Positions 28,533-39,283 are shown, counted from the first letter of the stretch. The stretch: DNA of 64,000 nt from Pseudomonas fluorescens (GCF_001623525.1 NZ_CP015225.1:6026501-6090500), one strand, 5' to 3'. Translations and numbers: made by a program. The notes: a model not told the origin generated them from the letters alone.

Positions 28533-30632
28533 TTAAATGTCCAAAGGTCGGTTGGCGGCTTGGATCGCGGTCAGGGCGATGGTGTACACGATGTCGTCGA
28601 CCTGGGCGCCGCGCGGCAAGTCATTCACCGGTTTGCGCAAGCCTTGCAGCATCGGCCCGAGGCTGACGCAATCGGCGCTGCGCTGCACGGCCTTGTGGGT
28701 GGTGTTGCCGGTGTTGAGGTCCGGGAAGATGAACACCGTCGCCCGACCGGCCACCTGGCTGTTGGGCGCCAATTGCCGTGCCACGGTTTCGTTGGCGGCG
28801 GCGTCGTATTGCAGCGGACCATCGATCAACAGGCCGTGCTGGGCCTCGTGGGCAAGCAGGGTGGCTTCGCGAACTTTTTCCACTTCTTCGCCACTGGCCG
28901 ACTCACCGCTGGAGTAGCTGAGCATGGCCACCCGCGGCATGATGCCGAACGCGGCGGCCGAGTCGGCACTTTGCAGGGCGATTTCCGCCAGCTCCGCAGC
29001 GCTGGGGTGCGGGTTCATCACGCAGTCGCCATAGACCAGCACTTCTTCGGGAAACAGCATGAAAAACACCGAGGACACCAGGGAGCAGCCTGGCGCGGTC
29101 TTGATCAGTTGCAACGCCGGGCGGATGGTGTTGGCGGTGGAGTGGATGACACCCGATACCAGACCGTCCACTTCATCCAGGGCCAGCATCATGGTACCGA
29201 TGACCACGGTGTCTTCCAATTGCTGCTCGGCCATCGGCGCGTTCAGGCTCTTGCTCTTGCGCAACCTCACCATGGGTTCGACGTAGCGTTCGCGAATCGA
29301 ATCCGGGTCGAGAATCTCCAGCCCCGGCGGCAGTTCGATGCCTTGGGCGCGGGCCACCGCTTCGACGTCGGCCGGTTTTGCCAGCAACACGCAGCGGGCA
29401 ATGCCCCGGGCCTGGCAAATGGCGGCTGCCTGGACGGTCAAAGGTTCGCTGCCCTCGGGCAGCACGATACGTTTGTTGGCGGCCTGGGCGCGCTGGATCA
29501 ACTGATAGCGGAACACCGCTGGCGACAGGCGCATTTCCCGTGGCGTGCCGCAGCGCTGGTGCAGCCATTTGGCGTCCAGGTGGCTGGCGACAAAATCGGT
29601 GATGATCTCTGCACGTTCACGGTCATCAATGGGGATTTCCTTGTTCAGGCCGTTGAGCAGGTTAGCGGTGTCATAGGAGCCGGTGCTGACCGACAGAACC
29701 GGCAACCCCGCCTGCAAGGCGCCGCGGCACAAGTCCATGATGCGCGGGTCGGGCAGGGTGTCGCTGGTCAGCAGCAGGCCGGCCAGCGGCACGCCGTTGA
29801 TCGCTGCCAGGCTCACGGCCAGGATGATGTCGTCGCGATCGCCGGGGGTCACCACCAGCACGCCGGGCTTGAGCAGTTCCACGGTGTTGCGCATGGTGCG
29901 GGCGCAAATGATGATGTTGCTCATGCGCCGGGTTTCGTAGTCGCCGGCATTGAGCACCTGCGCGCCCATCAGGTCGGCCACGTCGCGGGTGCGCGGGGCA
30001 TTGAGTTCGGGGCGAAACGGGATGCAACCGAGCAGGCGGAAATCGCCGCTGCGCAGCAAGGGCGAGTGCTCCTTGAGGCGTGCGGAAAACGCCTCCATGC
30101 TTTCGTCGGTGCGGACCTTGTTCAGGATCACCCCGAGAACTTTCGGGTCCTTCGGCCCGCCAAACAACTGCGCCTGCAACTCTACCCGGCCAGACAGCTC
30201 GGTCAGCACTTCGTTTTCCGGTGCCGACACCAGGATGACCTCGGCGTCCAGGCTCTTGGCCAGGTGCAGGTTGACCCGGGCGGCGTAGCTGGCGTTGCGG
30301 GTCGGGACCATGCCTTCGACGACCAGCACGTCCTTGCCGATGGCCGCCTGCTGATAAAGGGTAATGATTTCCTCCAGCAGCTCATCGAGCTGGCCGTCGC
30401 CGAGCATGCGCTCGACGTGCGCCAGGCCCAGGGGCTGCGGCGGCTTGAGGCCATGGGTGCGGGCCACCAGCTCGGTGGAGCGTTCCGGCCCGGTGTCGCC
30501 GGGATGAGGTTGGGCAATGGGTTTGAAAAAGCCGACTTTCAGCCCGGCCCGTTCAAGGGTACGCACCAGCCCGAGGCTGATGGAGGTCAGGCCCACACCA
30601 AAATCGGTGGGCGCGATAAAAAAAGTTTGCAT
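28533..30632 (-). CDS. pta: Phosphate acetyltransferase (long form)
   Basis: A 699-residue enzyme interconverting acetyl-CoA and acetyl phosphate. Three parts are visible: an N-terminal P-loop-like BioD/CobQ domain (residues 1-200), a central DRTGG regulatory domain (GDRDDIILAVSLAA), and the C-terminal PTA domain of about 320 residues (MVRLRKSKSLN..., GTMMLALDEVDGLVSGV). The long form is typical of gamma-proteobacteria. No ackA is seen in the window. Confidence 0.94.
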   Translation of the reverse strand: MQTFFIAPTDFGVGLTSISLGLVRTLERAGLKVGFFKPIAQPHPGDTGPERSTELVARTHGLKPPQPLGLAHVERMLGDGQLDELLEEIITLYQQAAIGKDVLVVEGMVPTRNASYAARVNLHLAKSLDAEVILVSAPENEVLTELSGRVELQAQLFGGPKDPKVLGVILNKVRTDESMEAFSARLKEHSPLLRSGDFRLLGCIPFRPELNAPRTRDVADLMGAQVLNAGDYETRRMSNIIICARTMRNTVELLKPGVLVVTPGDRDDIILAVSLAAINGVPLAGLLLTSDTLPDPRIMDLCRGALQAGLPVLSVSTGSYDTANLLNGLNKEIPIDDRERAEIITDFVASHLDAKWLHQRCGTPREMRLSPAVFRYQLIQRAQAANKRIVLPEGSEPLTVQAAAICQARGIARCVLLAKPADVEAVARAQGIELPPGLEILDPDSIRERYVEPMVRLRKSKSLNAPMAEQQLEDTVVIGTMMLALDEVDGLVSGVIHSTANTIRPALQLIKTAPGCSLVSSVFFMLFPEEVLVYGDCVMNPHPSAAELAEIALQSADSAAAFGIMPRVAMLSYSSGESASGEEVEKVREATLLAHEAQHGLLIDGPLQYDAAANETVARQLAPNSQVAGRATVFIFPDLNTGNTTHKAVQRSADCVSLGPMLQGLRKPVNDLPRGAQVDDIVYTIALTAIQAANRPLDI

Positions 30633-30687
30633 GCGGATTCTCTAAGGGAGCATGGCAAGGGTGTGACCTATGACTGGTCATCTACCA

Positions 30688-31002
30688 TCAATTCCAGTCG
30701 CCAAGGTTATCGCTAACCGGGGCCTGTGCGCACCAGCCGCAGTCAAAGGGCTGGCCTATTTTTTCAATGCGTTGCGCAGGGTCCAGTACCCAGGCCCGGG
30801 ACTGCCAGGGTGGCTGGTGGCGCAGGTGTTGGGTATGGCCACAGGAAAGCTCGGCCACCCAGTGCCCGTCCTCGTCCTGATGGAAACCGGTGACCCTCGG
30901 TCTGTTCGGGCAAGTCCGTTTGTCCGGGTTCCGTTCGCTTTCGGGCAAATCCTTGTTTAGACTTGTCCGTTCTTCATTCTTATGCAAAAGGTCTCGCCCC
31001 AT
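30688..31002 (-). CDS. DUF3565 domain protein, start uncertain
   Basis: A short zinc-ribbon-like protein. The conserved core is VTGFHQDEDGHWVAELSCGHTQHLRHQPPW, followed by CGWC, giving candidate metal ligands. With the ATG at 31002 it has 104 residues, but the first 35 or so are poorly conserved and overlie the promoter of the FKBP gene, so a later non-ATG start is possible. Function unknown. Confidence 0.7.
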   Translation of the reverse strand: MGRDLLHKNEERTSLNKDLPESERNPDKRTCPNRPRVTGFHQDEDGHWVAELSCGHTQHLRHQPPWQSRAWVLDPAQRIEKIGQPFDCGWCAQAPVSDNLGDWN

Positions 31003-31486
31003 GCTGATCGCCGCCAATAAGGCTGTCTCCATCGACTATACCCTGACCAACGACGCTGGTGAGGTCATCGACAGCTCTGCCGGCGGCGCTCCGCTGGTCT
31101 ACCTGCATGGCGCAGGCAACATCATCCAGGGCTTGGAAAAAGCCCTGGAAGGCAAAACGGTCGGTGACGACCTGAACGTTACCGTCGAGCCGGAAGACGC
31201 CTATGGCGAGTACTCCGCCGAACTGGTCAGCACCCTGAGCCGCAGCATGTTCGAAGGCGTTGATGAGCTGGAAGTGGGCATGCAGTTCCACGCTTCCGCC
31301 CCCGATGGCCAGATGCAGATCGTCACCATTCGCGACCTGGAAGGCGACGACGTCACCGTTGACGGCAACCACCCGCTGGCCGGCCAGCGTTTGAACTTCA
31401 AAGTCAAGATCGTCGACATCCGTGACGCCAGCCAAGAAGAAATTGCCCATGGTCACGTCCATGGCGAAGGCGGCCATCACCACTGA
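31001..31486 (+). CDS. slyD: FKBP-type peptidyl-prolyl cis-trans isomerase, SlyD-like
   Basis: A 161-residue cytoplasmic isomerase and chaperone. The FKBP core (VSIDYTLTNDAGEVIDSS) is interrupted by the IF insert (residues about 70-125), and the protein ends in a histidine-rich tail (HGHVHGEGGHHH) able to bind nickel or zinc, as in SlyD. The ATG at 31001 has AAAGG upstream. A strong terminator follows at 31521. Confidence 0.9.
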   Translation: MLIAANKAVSIDYTLTNDAGEVIDSSAGGAPLVYLHGAGNIIQGLEKALEGKTVGDDLNVTVEPEDAYGEYSAELVSTLSRSMFEGVDELEVGMQFHASAPDGQMQIVTIRDLEGDDVTVDGNHPLAGQRLNFKVKIVDIRDASQEEIAHGHVHGEGGHHH

Positions 31487-31520
31487 TTTGTGCGCTACGC
31501 TCAAATGACCAGTGAACTGG

Positions 31521-31544
31521 AAAGGCGCCATACGGCGCCTTTTT
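31521..31544 (+). terminator. Intrinsic terminator after slyD
   Basis: AAAGGCGCC (31521-31529) pairs with GGCGCCTTT (31534-31542) around a 4-base loop and ends in a T run. Confidence 0.88.
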
Positions 31545-31607
31545 AGTCGGTTGCTGTTAGCATCAACCATGGCTGTTTCGAAAAGATCCGCAAACCTGGA
31601 GTTCGTC

Positions 31608-32090
31608 ATGAGTGCTTTCCACGACCTTAAACTCAAAGCCCTGGATGGTCAGGAGCTTGCTCTGGCGCCGTTCAAGGGGCAAGTCGTGCTGGTGGTCAAC
31701 GTCGCCTCCAAATGTGGCCTGACGCCTCAATACGCGGCGCTGGAAAACCTCTATCAGCAATACAAGGCCAAGGGCTTCAGCGTGCTGGGCCTGCCTTGCA
31801 ATCAGTTCGCCGGGCAGGAACCGGGAACCGAGCAGGAAATCCAGGACTTTTGCAGCCTCAACTACGGCGTGACGTTCCCGCTGTCCAGCAAGCTGGACGT
31901 GAACGGCCATGATCGTCACCAGTTGTACCGCCTGCTGGCGGGCGAGGGGGCCGAGTTTCCCGGGGACATTACCTGGAACTTCGAAAAATTCCTGCTCGGC
32001 AAGGACGGCCGGGTGCTGGCGCGTTTCTCGCCGCGCACGGCGCCGGATGACCCCACGGTGATCCAGGCGATCGAAAAAGCGTTGGGTTGA
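31608..32090 (+). CDS. Glutathione peroxidase family protein (cysteine type)
   Basis: A 160-residue thiol peroxidase. NVASKCGLT gives peroxidatic Cys36, PCNQFAGQEPG the conserved Gln, and TWNFEKFL the Trp/Asn of the tetrad. Bacterial Cys-type members usually use thioredoxin rather than glutathione. The start at 31608 has GGAG seven bases upstream. Monocistronic between a terminator and a REP pair. Confidence 0.92.
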   Translation: MSAFHDLKLKALDGQELALAPFKGQVVLVVNVASKCGLTPQYAALENLYQQYKAKGFSVLGLPCNQFAGQEPGTEQEIQDFCSLNYGVTFPLSSKLDVNGHDRHQLYRLLAGEGAEFPGDITWNFEKFLLGKDGRVLARFSPRTAPDDPTVIQAIEKALG

Positions 32091-32110
32091 AAGCCCGGCG
32101 CTGCCCCCCC

Positions 32111-32243
32111 TGTGGCGAGGGGATTTATCCCCGCTGGGCTGCGAAGCAGCCCCAAGAGCAAGCAACTTGATTAGGCTGACACACCGAGATATCAGATTTT
32201 AGGGCTGCTGCGCAGCCCAGCGGGGATAAATCCCCTCGCCACA
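32111..32243. repeat. REP pair (REPIN), variant arm subfamily, copy 7
   Basis: Same GGGGATTTATCCCC arm type as copy 6, with a core containing GCTGACACACCGAGAT, the complement of the GGTGTGTCAG word in other long copies. It fills most of the 317-bp gap after the peroxidase gene. Confidence 0.9.
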
Positions 32244-32407
32244 GGTTTTGCATCCGGCTGCGCGGTCGGGTCAGTCCACCCAATCGCGATCCGCTCGGCT
32301 CCCTTTTAATCCTTAATCATTCCAATCAATAGTGCTACCCAGCACTCGGCACGGCACATATTATCGCCGTCATATCGACCTGCGACCTTGTCCCGTGGAG
32401 TGCCCCC

Positions 32408-33511
32408 ATGCCTGTAAAAGCCCTGTTCAAACCCTTCCACCTCGGCACGCTCGAGCTGCCGACCCGCGTGGTGATGGCGCCGATGACCCGTTCCTTTTCG
32501 CCGGGCGGCGTGCCGAACAGCAAGGTGATCGAGTATTACCGTCGTCGTGCGGCGGCCGGGGTTGGCCTGATCATCACCGAGGGCACGACGGTGGGGCACA
32601 AGGCTTCCAACGGCTACCCGAACGTGCCGCATTTCTATGGTGACGCCGCGTTGGCCGGCTGGAAAAAAGTGGTTGATGCGGTACACGCCGAAGGCGGCAA
32701 GATCGTTCCACAGCTGTGGCATGTGGGCAGTGTGCGACGCATCGGCACCGAGCCGGACGCCAGCGTGCCGGGCTATGGCCCGAGCGAAAAGCTCAAGGAC
32801 GGCCAGGTGGTGGTCCACGGCATGACCCAGGCGGACATTGACGAGGTTATCGCCGCGTTCGCCCAGGCGGCAAAAGACGCTCAAAGCATCGGCATGGACG
32901 GGGTGGAAATCCACGGCGCCCACGGCTACCTGGTGGACCAGTTCTTCTGGGAAGGCAGCAACCAGCGCACCGACGGTTACGGCGGCAGCCTGGCCAACCG
33001 TTCGCGCTTTGCGATCGAATTGATTCGTGCCGTGCGCGCGGCGGTGGGCGAGGGTTTCCCGATCATTTTCCGCTTCTCCCAATGGAAACAGCAGGACTAC
33101 ACCGCGCGTCTGGTGCAAACCCCTGAAGCCTTGGGCGAATTCCTCAAGCCATTGTCCGAGGCGGGCGTGGATATTTTCCACTGCTCGACACGGCGCTTCT
33201 GGGAGCCGGAGTTCGAAGGCTCCGAGCTGAACCTGGCCGGCTGGACCCGCAAGCTCACCGGCAAGCCCACCATTACCGTCGGCAGCGTCGGCCTGGACGG
33301 CGAGTTTCTGCAGTTCATGGTCAACACCGACAAAGTCGCGCAACCGGCCAGCCTGGAGAAATTGCTGGAGCGCCTGAATAACGAGGAGTTCGACCTGGTG
33401 GCGGTGGGGCGTGCGCTGCTGGTGGATCCGGACTGGGCACAAAAAGTGCGCGAAGGACGGGAGCAGGAGATCCTGCCGTTCAGTCGCGAGGCGTTGATGA
33501 CCCTGGTTTAA
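32408..33511 (+). CDS. NADH:flavin oxidoreductase, old yellow enzyme family
   Basis: A 367-residue FMN TIM-barrel ene-reductase. MAPMTRSF near residue 25 and the active-site loop EIHGAHGYLVDQFFW are the OYE markers, and QRTDGYGGSLANRSRF is the classic motif. The protein reduces activated C=C bonds or nitro-compounds; the physiological substrate is unknown. No adjacent regulator. The ATG at 32408 lies 8 bp after GTGGAG. Confidence 0.9.
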   Translation: MPVKALFKPFHLGTLELPTRVVMAPMTRSFSPGGVPNSKVIEYYRRRAAAGVGLIITEGTTVGHKASNGYPNVPHFYGDAALAGWKKVVDAVHAEGGKIVPQLWHVGSVRRIGTEPDASVPGYGPSEKLKDGQVVVHGMTQADIDEVIAAFAQAAKDAQSIGMDGVEIHGAHGYLVDQFFWEGSNQRTDGYGGSLANRSRFAIELIRAVRAAVGEGFPIIFRFSQWKQQDYTARLVQTPEALGEFLKPLSEAGVDIFHCSTRRFWEPEFEGSELNLAGWTRKLTGKPTITVGSVGLDGEFLQFMVNTDKVAQPASLEKLLERLNNEEFDLVAVGRALLVDPDWAQKVREGREQEILPFSREALMTLV

Positions 33512-33530
33512 GCGGCGCCTGATCTGACGC

Positions 33531-33626
33531 TATTGCGAGCAAGCTCGCTCCCACATTTAATCTTCAGCGAGCATGAGTCTGGTGTTCGACAAAGATCCCC
33601 TGTGGGAGCGAGCTTGCTCGCGATGG
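33531..33626. repeat. Short-family REP pair, outward arrangement
   Basis: GCGAGCAAGCTCGCTCCCACA (first 20 bases from 33536) and, about 46 bp on, TGTGGGAGCGAGCTTGCTCG. The arms face outward, opposite to the usual pair. Lies between the OYE gene and the glycosyltransferase gene. Confidence 0.8.
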
Positions 33627-33648
33627 CGATCTCAATATCGCCGAAGAC

Positions 33649-34824
33649 TCAGCGCACTGTCGGCGCAGCGGGTATCACTGATTCGCCGACACAAACCCCA
33701 CGCAACTGCGCCTCGAATTGCTCGATCACCGCCGCCCAACCTTGGCGACTGGCATGTTGGCGCGCATTGAGCCTCACGCAACGCAAGGCCTCGCGCTCTT
33801 CCAGCAGCCAACGGGCCCCCTCACAGAACGCTTCTTCATCCCCCGGCATTGCCAGCACACCGTTGTACCCATGGCGAATGTGCTGCGCGGCGGCGGCCTG
33901 GTCATAGGCCACCACGCCCAGCCCGGACGCCAGCGCCTCCAGCACCACGTTGCCGAAGGTTTCGGTCAGGCTCGGAAAGACAAACACATCCCCGGACGCA
34001 TAGTGGCTGGCCAGCGCCTCGCCGCGTTGCGAGCCGCAAAAGATCGCCTCGGGCAATTCCTGTTCCAGCTCGGACCGCTGCGGGCCGTCGCCGACCACCA
34101 CCAGCTCCATCCGTCGCCCCGGGAAAGCGCTGCACAGCGTGTCGAAACTGCGCTTGAGCAGCCCCAGGTTTTTTTCCGGTGCCAAGCGTCCGACATGGAG
34201 CACGGCGATGTCATCGTCGTCCAGGCCCCACGCTTGGCGCAGGCTCGACGAGCGCTTGACCGGGTGAAACAGTTGACTGTCCACGCCGCGGGACAACAAC
34301 GCCACGCGCTCGAAATGTCGTCGCTCCAGTTCCAGGCGCTGGCTGAGGCTGGGCACCAGGGTCAGGCTGGAGCGGTTGTGGAACCAGCGCAGGTAATGGG
34401 TGAGTACGCGACTCAACAGCCCAAGGCCGTACTGCTGGGTGTATTGCTGGAAGTTGGTGTGGAAGCCGCTGACCACCGAGATACCCAGGCGTCGGGCTGC
34501 GCGCAGGGCCGACAGACCCAGGGGGCCTTCCGTGGCGATGTACAGCACGTCCGGACGATGGCGTTTCCAGCGTCTGAGCAGTTTGTGCATCGACGCCTGG
34601 CCCCACTGCAAACCCGGATAGCCCGGCAGCGGCCAGCCCCGGCACAGCAGCAACTGCTCGTCACTGGCCTGGCGTTGGTCGTCGACCTGGCGCGGTCGTA
34701 TCAGCTCGACTTGATGCCCGCGGGCGAGCAGGCCGTCGTACAGGCGGCCCAGGGTATTGGCCACGCCATTGATTTCCGGCGGGAAGGTTTCGGTGATCAG
34801 GGTAATGTGCAGAGGTGTGGTCAT
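33649..34824 (-). CDS. Glycosyltransferase family 1 (GT4-type) protein
   Basis: A 391-residue GT-B glycosyltransferase. The N-terminal domain starts ITLITETFPPEINGVANTLGRL, and the nucleotide-sugar domain holds HVGRLAPEKNLGLL and FPSLTETFGNVVLEALASG (the E-x7-E motif). It resembles mannosyltransferases acting on membrane lipids (MgtA/PimB-like), but the acceptor is unknown. I use the ATG at 34824; the upstream frame lacks family similarity. It follows cysZ by 64 bp in the same direction. Confidence 0.85.
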   Translation of the reverse strand: MTTPLHITLITETFPPEINGVANTLGRLYDGLLARGHQVELIRPRQVDDQRQASDEQLLLCRGWPLPGYPGLQWGQASMHKLLRRWKRHRPDVLYIATEGPLGLSALRAARRLGISVVSGFHTNFQQYTQQYGLGLLSRVLTHYLRWFHNRSSLTLVPSLSQRLELERRHFERVALLSRGVDSQLFHPVKRSSSLRQAWGLDDDDIAVLHVGRLAPEKNLGLLKRSFDTLCSAFPGRRMELVVVGDGPQRSELEQELPEAIFCGSQRGEALASHYASGDVFVFPSLTETFGNVVLEALASGLGVVAYDQAAAAQHIRHGYNGVLAMPGDEEAFCEGARWLLEEREALRCVRLNARQHASRQGWAAVIEQFEAQLRGVCVGESVIPAAPTVR

Positions 34825-34888
34825 GACCCCAGTGTCGACCGGGGCCATTTCGTCATTGTGACGCCAGGATGATGGATTTGTGACGGGC

Positions 34889-35644
34889 TCAGCCCTGGCG
34901 GGCCAACGCGGTCTCGGCACCTTGCTCACGGACCCAGAACAACGTCGCGCCGGCCACCGCTGCCGGCATCATCAGGATGTTCACCACCGGGATCAGCAAC
35001 ACCAGGTACACGCTGCCGCCAAAGCCCAGGCTCTGCCAGCGCTTTTCCCGCAGCCAGGCGAGCATTTCGTTCCAGCCCAGCTTGTGGTTGTCCGCCGGGT
35101 AGTCGATGTACTGGATCGCCATCATCCACACGCCGAACAGCAGCCACAGCGGTGCCGCCACCAGGTTGACCACGGGGATGAACGACAGCACGAACAACCC
35201 CAGGGCGCGGGGCAGGAAATAGCCAAGCTTGCGCGCTTCCCGCCCGAGGGTCCGCGGGATCATGGCAATCAACTCGGCCCAACTGAAGGCAGGGAAGTCG
35301 TCGGTGCCACGGATGACCACTTCGACTTTTTCCGCGAGAAAGCCGTTGAACGGGGCGGCGATGACGTTGGCGAGCATGGTGAAGGTGAAGAACACCATCA
35401 GCACGACGAGCACCACGAACAGGGGCCAGAGGACATAGCTGAGGAAACTGAGCCAGTCCGGTAGCGACGGCATCAGCGTATCGACCCACAGGCTGAACTG
35501 GTGGCCGGCCAGGTAAATCAATCCGACGAACAGCACCAGGTTTATCGCCAGGGGCAAGAGTACAAACAAGCGCAGGCCCGGGCTCAAGACCAGCTTGAGG
35601 CCCTCTCGCAAATATTGCGGGCCGGACAGGACGGGGGCGGGCAT
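34889..35644 (-). CDS. cysZ: Sulfate transporter CysZ (EI24 family)
   Basis: A 251-residue inner-membrane protein with hydrophobic segments near residues 25-45, 68-95, 150-180 and 215-235 and the family end ([17 protein letters not shown]). CysZ mediates sulfate entry for cysteine synthesis. Divergent from trxB, the usual Pseudomonas arrangement. Confidence 0.92.
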   Translation of the reverse strand: MPAPVLSGPQYLREGLKLVLSPGLRLFVLLPLAINLVLFVGLIYLAGHQFSLWVDTLMPSLPDWLSFLSYVLWPLFVVLVVLMVFFTFTMLANVIAAPFNGFLAEKVEVVIRGTDDFPAFSWAELIAMIPRTLGREARKLGYFLPRALGLFVLSFIPVVNLVAAPLWLLFGVWMMAIQYIDYPADNHKLGWNEMLAWLREKRWQSLGFGGSVYLVLLIPVVNILMMPAAVAGATLFWVREQGAETALARQG

Positions 35645-36917
<1,273 letters not shown>

Positions 36918-36930
36918 TCCATCAGGCATT

Positions 36931-36956
36931 AAAAAACCGGCTTCGGCCGGTTTTTT
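36931..36956. terminator. Intrinsic terminator after trxB
   Basis: AAAAAACCGGC (36931-36941), loop TTCG, GCCGGTTTTTT (36946-36956). The symmetric tails allow action on both strands. Confidence 0.9.
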
Positions 36957-36984
36957 AATGGGGGGATGTTTATCAGTGGTCTCC

Positions 36985-37076
36985 TGTGGGAGCTGAGCTT
37001 GCTCGCGATCGCGGTGGGTCATGTGCAGTCATTTTTGAATGTGCCGCCGTCATCGCGAGCAAGCTCGGCTCCCACA
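36985..37076. repeat. Short-family REP pair
   Basis: Arms TGTGGGAGCTGAGCTTGCTC and complement, inward facing, between trxB and the convergent aminotransferase gene. Confidence 0.85.
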
Positions 37077-37092
37077 GGGTGAGTGGGGATGT

Positions 37093-38343
37093 CTAGACCA
37101 GCTTCGCCAGGCACGCCTCCAGAATATCCAAGCCTTCCTCCAACACGTTCGGCTCGGTCGTCAATGGCGCCAGCAGCCGCACGATGTGTCGCGACTTGCC
37201 ACTGGGCATCAGCAACAAGCCCGATTCCCGCGCCAGGGCCAGCAGTTGCGTCAATTGTGCCGAAGCCGGGGTGCCGTCGGCGTGGGTCAGCTCGATGCCG
37301 CGCATCGCGCCGACGCCGGTCAGGCGGCCCAGGTAGGGCGTCAGCCCACGGTTGCGCCAGGATTGGTAGCGGCTGACGATCGCCTCCTCCTGTTGCGAGC
37401 CCCAGGCATGCAGGTTGGCGTCGGTCATTTCATCCAGGGTCGCCAGGGCGGCGGCGCAGGCGATGGGGTTGCCCGAGTAGGTGCCGCCCAAGCCGCCCTT
37501 GGGCAGGTTGTCCAGCAGCGCCTTGCGTCCCACCACCGCGCCCAAGGGCACGCCGCCGGCAATGCTTTTACCGAGCAGGACCAAGTCAGGCTCGATGCCG
37601 AGCCGTGAGAAGGCAAAGCGCTGGCCGGTGCGGCCGAAGCCGGACTGGATCTCATCGACGATCAGTACAATGCCCTTGTCGTCGCAGAACTGCCGCAGGG
37701 CCTGGGCGAAGAGCACATCCATCGCCAGGAAGCCGGCTTCGCCCTGCACCGGTTCGACAATGAAACAGGCCACGTCATTCACGTCGATTTCGACGCTGAA
37801 CAGCCGCTCCATGGCCCTCAAGGCTTCTTCGCGAGTGACGCCGTTGTCCTTGCTGGGGTACGGCAGGTGATACACCGGCCCGGGCAGTACGCCGACTTTC
37901 TGCTTGTAAGGCGCGACCTTGCCGTTGAGGTTGAGGGTCGCCAGGGTGCGGCCGTGAAAGGCGCCATCAAACGCAATCACGGCGGTACGGCCCGTGGCGC
38001 CGCGTACGATCTTCAAGGCGTTCTCTGCTGCCTCGGCGCCGCTGTTGGTGAGCATACCGCTGACCGGATAATCCACCGGGACGAACGCCGCCAGCCGTTC
38101 CATCAATTCAATGTACGGCGTATGGGGGGCGGCATTGAATGCGTAATGGGTCAACCGGGTGGCCTGTTCACGGATCGCCTCGACGATGCGCGGATGGCAA
38201 TGGCCGAGGTTCAACACACCGATGCCGCCGACGAAATCGATGTAGCGTTTACCGTCGGCGTCCCAGACCTCGGCATTCTTGCCGTGGCTGAGGCTGACGG
38301 GATGCACGATGGAGATCGATTGGCTGATGGTTTCGCTGCTCAT
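37093..38343 (-). CDS. Class III PLP aminotransferase, probably 2-aminoadipate or 4-aminobutyrate transaminase
   Basis: A 416-residue omega-aminotransferase. LTNSGAEAAENALKI binds the PLP phosphate, VDEIQSGFGRTG includes the ring-binding Asp, and LLGKSIAGGVPLGA holds the Schiff-base Lys. Length and many segments (NVDV-free N-terminus, AAPHTPYIELMERL, RGIEL) closely resemble the P. putida 2-aminoadipate transaminase of lysine catabolism (AmaC), although GabT-type activity cannot be excluded. No other lysine or GABA genes adjoin. Confidence 0.82.
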   Translation of the reverse strand: MSSETISQSISIVHPVSLSHGKNAEVWDADGKRYIDFVGGIGVLNLGHCHPRIVEAIREQATRLTHYAFNAAPHTPYIELMERLAAFVPVDYPVSGMLTNSGAEAAENALKIVRGATGRTAVIAFDGAFHGRTLATLNLNGKVAPYKQKVGVLPGPVYHLPYPSKDNGVTREEALRAMERLFSVEIDVNDVACFIVEPVQGEAGFLAMDVLFAQALRQFCDDKGIVLIVDEIQSGFGRTGQRFAFSRLGIEPDLVLLGKSIAGGVPLGAVVGRKALLDNLPKGGLGGTYSGNPIACAAALATLDEMTDANLHAWGSQQEEAIVSRYQSWRNRGLTPYLGRLTGVGAMRGIELTHADGTPASAQLTQLLALARESGLLLMPSGKSRHIVRLLAPLTTEPNVLEEGLDILEACLAKLV

Positions 38344-38477
38344 GGATGACGGCCCGGACGATGGAGAAATTTCCGTTATCTAAGCCGCGAGCAGAGGGGC
38401 CCGGCAAACGAAATAAAGTTGCCGGGTCAATCTTAAAAGTCGGGATGTGGTGAGGCGCCGCTCACTTGGACTCAGCC

Positions 38478-38610
38478 TGTGGCGAGGGAGCTTGCTCCCG
38501 CTGGGGCGCGAAGCGGCCCCCCAAACCTGGCAACGCGGTGTGTCAGGCAAATTGAGTTTGACTGTTTGGGTCTGCTGCGCAGCCCAGCGGGAGCAAGCTC
38601 CCTCGCCACA
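38478..38610. repeat. REP pair (REPIN), long-arm family, copy 8 (long core)
   Basis: TGTGGCGAGGGAGCTTGCTC arms; core contains GGTGTGTCAGGCAAATTG, shared with copies 4 and 7. It lies between the aminotransferase and HopJ-like genes. Confidence 0.9.
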
Positions 38611-38641
38611 ACAGCGGGCCTCGTCGTAATGGAAGGGGCGA

Positions 38642-38980
38642 TCAGCGCCGTTGCAGCGGCGGCGCCTCGAACTTCACCCCGGCCAACCCATGGGTCATCA
38701 GCGCGCGGATATTACCGTGATCGTTGCCGTCAGGCGTGGCCAGCACCGAACGGTAGTGTTCGCCAAACGCCAGCAGCGCTTCTTCATCGCTCAAGCCCTC
38801 AAGCAGCGCCAGGCCCAGCGTCTTGCAGGATCCTTCGTTCTGCCCCGCGGCGTTTTGCACGCCACCGTTGTTGAAGGCCTGGGGCTGGTAGTCGTAACCG
38901 GCGGCGATAAAGGCCAGGGTGTCGGCGAAGGCATGTTCGCCGCTTTTAAGACGGGTACGCAGGGTATTGAGATCAGGCAT
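38642..38980 (-). CDS. HopJ-family small protein
   Basis: A 112-residue protein (MPDLNTLRTRLKSGEHAFADTLAFIAAGYDYQPQAFNNGG...) of the HopJ family. The name comes from a type III effector candidate, but members are widespread in non-pathogens and no secretion signal or hrp gene is seen here. Its ATG at 38980 overlaps the 3' end of the DUF1244 gene by 8 bp, so they are translationally coupled. Function unknown. Confidence 0.8.
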   Translation of the reverse strand: MPDLNTLRTRLKSGEHAFADTLAFIAAGYDYQPQAFNNGGVQNAAGQNEGSCKTLGLALLEGLSDEEALLAFGEHYRSVLATPDGNDHGNIRALMTHGLAGVKFEAPPLQRR

Positions 38981-39269
38981 CGGGTTTTCCTTTGGCGAAC
39001 GCCGCTTGTTGTTCGGCGCTGGCTTCTTTCTGGTATTGGGCTTTCCACTCGGCGTACGGCATGCCGTAGACCACTTCGCGGGCGTCATCGAGGCTGACCT
39101 CGATCTGGCGTTCATCGGCGGCGGCCTTGTACCACTTGGACAGGCAGTTGCGGCAGAAGCCGGCGAGGTTCATCAGGTCGATGTTCTGCACATCCTTGCG
39201 GCTGTCCAGGTGGGCAACCAGCCGACGGAAAGCGGCGGCTTCGAGTTCGAGGCGTTGTTGGTCGTTCAT
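38973..39269 (-). CDS. DUF1244 domain protein
   Basis: A 98-residue protein. The DUF1244 core is AAAFRRLVAHLDSRKDVQNIDLMNLAGFCRNCLSKWY, with a CxxC pair and a downstream MPYAEWKAQYQ motif. Function unknown; conserved in proteobacteria. It lies 99 bp downstream of folX in the same direction, with repeat sequence between. Confidence 0.85.
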   Translation of the reverse strand: MNDQQRLELEAAAFRRLVAHLDSRKDVQNIDLMNLAGFCRNCLSKWYKAAADERQIEVSLDDAREVVYGMPYAEWKAQYQKEASAEQQAAFAKGKPDA

Positions 39270-39283
39270 GGGGATCTCTGCGA

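Noticed and set aside
7721..34543. TGTACA hexamers inside hpt, sulP, trx-type and other coding regions
   Set aside because: About a dozen single copies lie within genes, consistent with random occurrence; only the paired promoter sites were kept.
38642..38980. HopJ-like gene as a virulence effector
   Set aside because: The family is widespread in non-pathogens; no secretion signal or type III genes nearby, and it is coupled to DUF1244.
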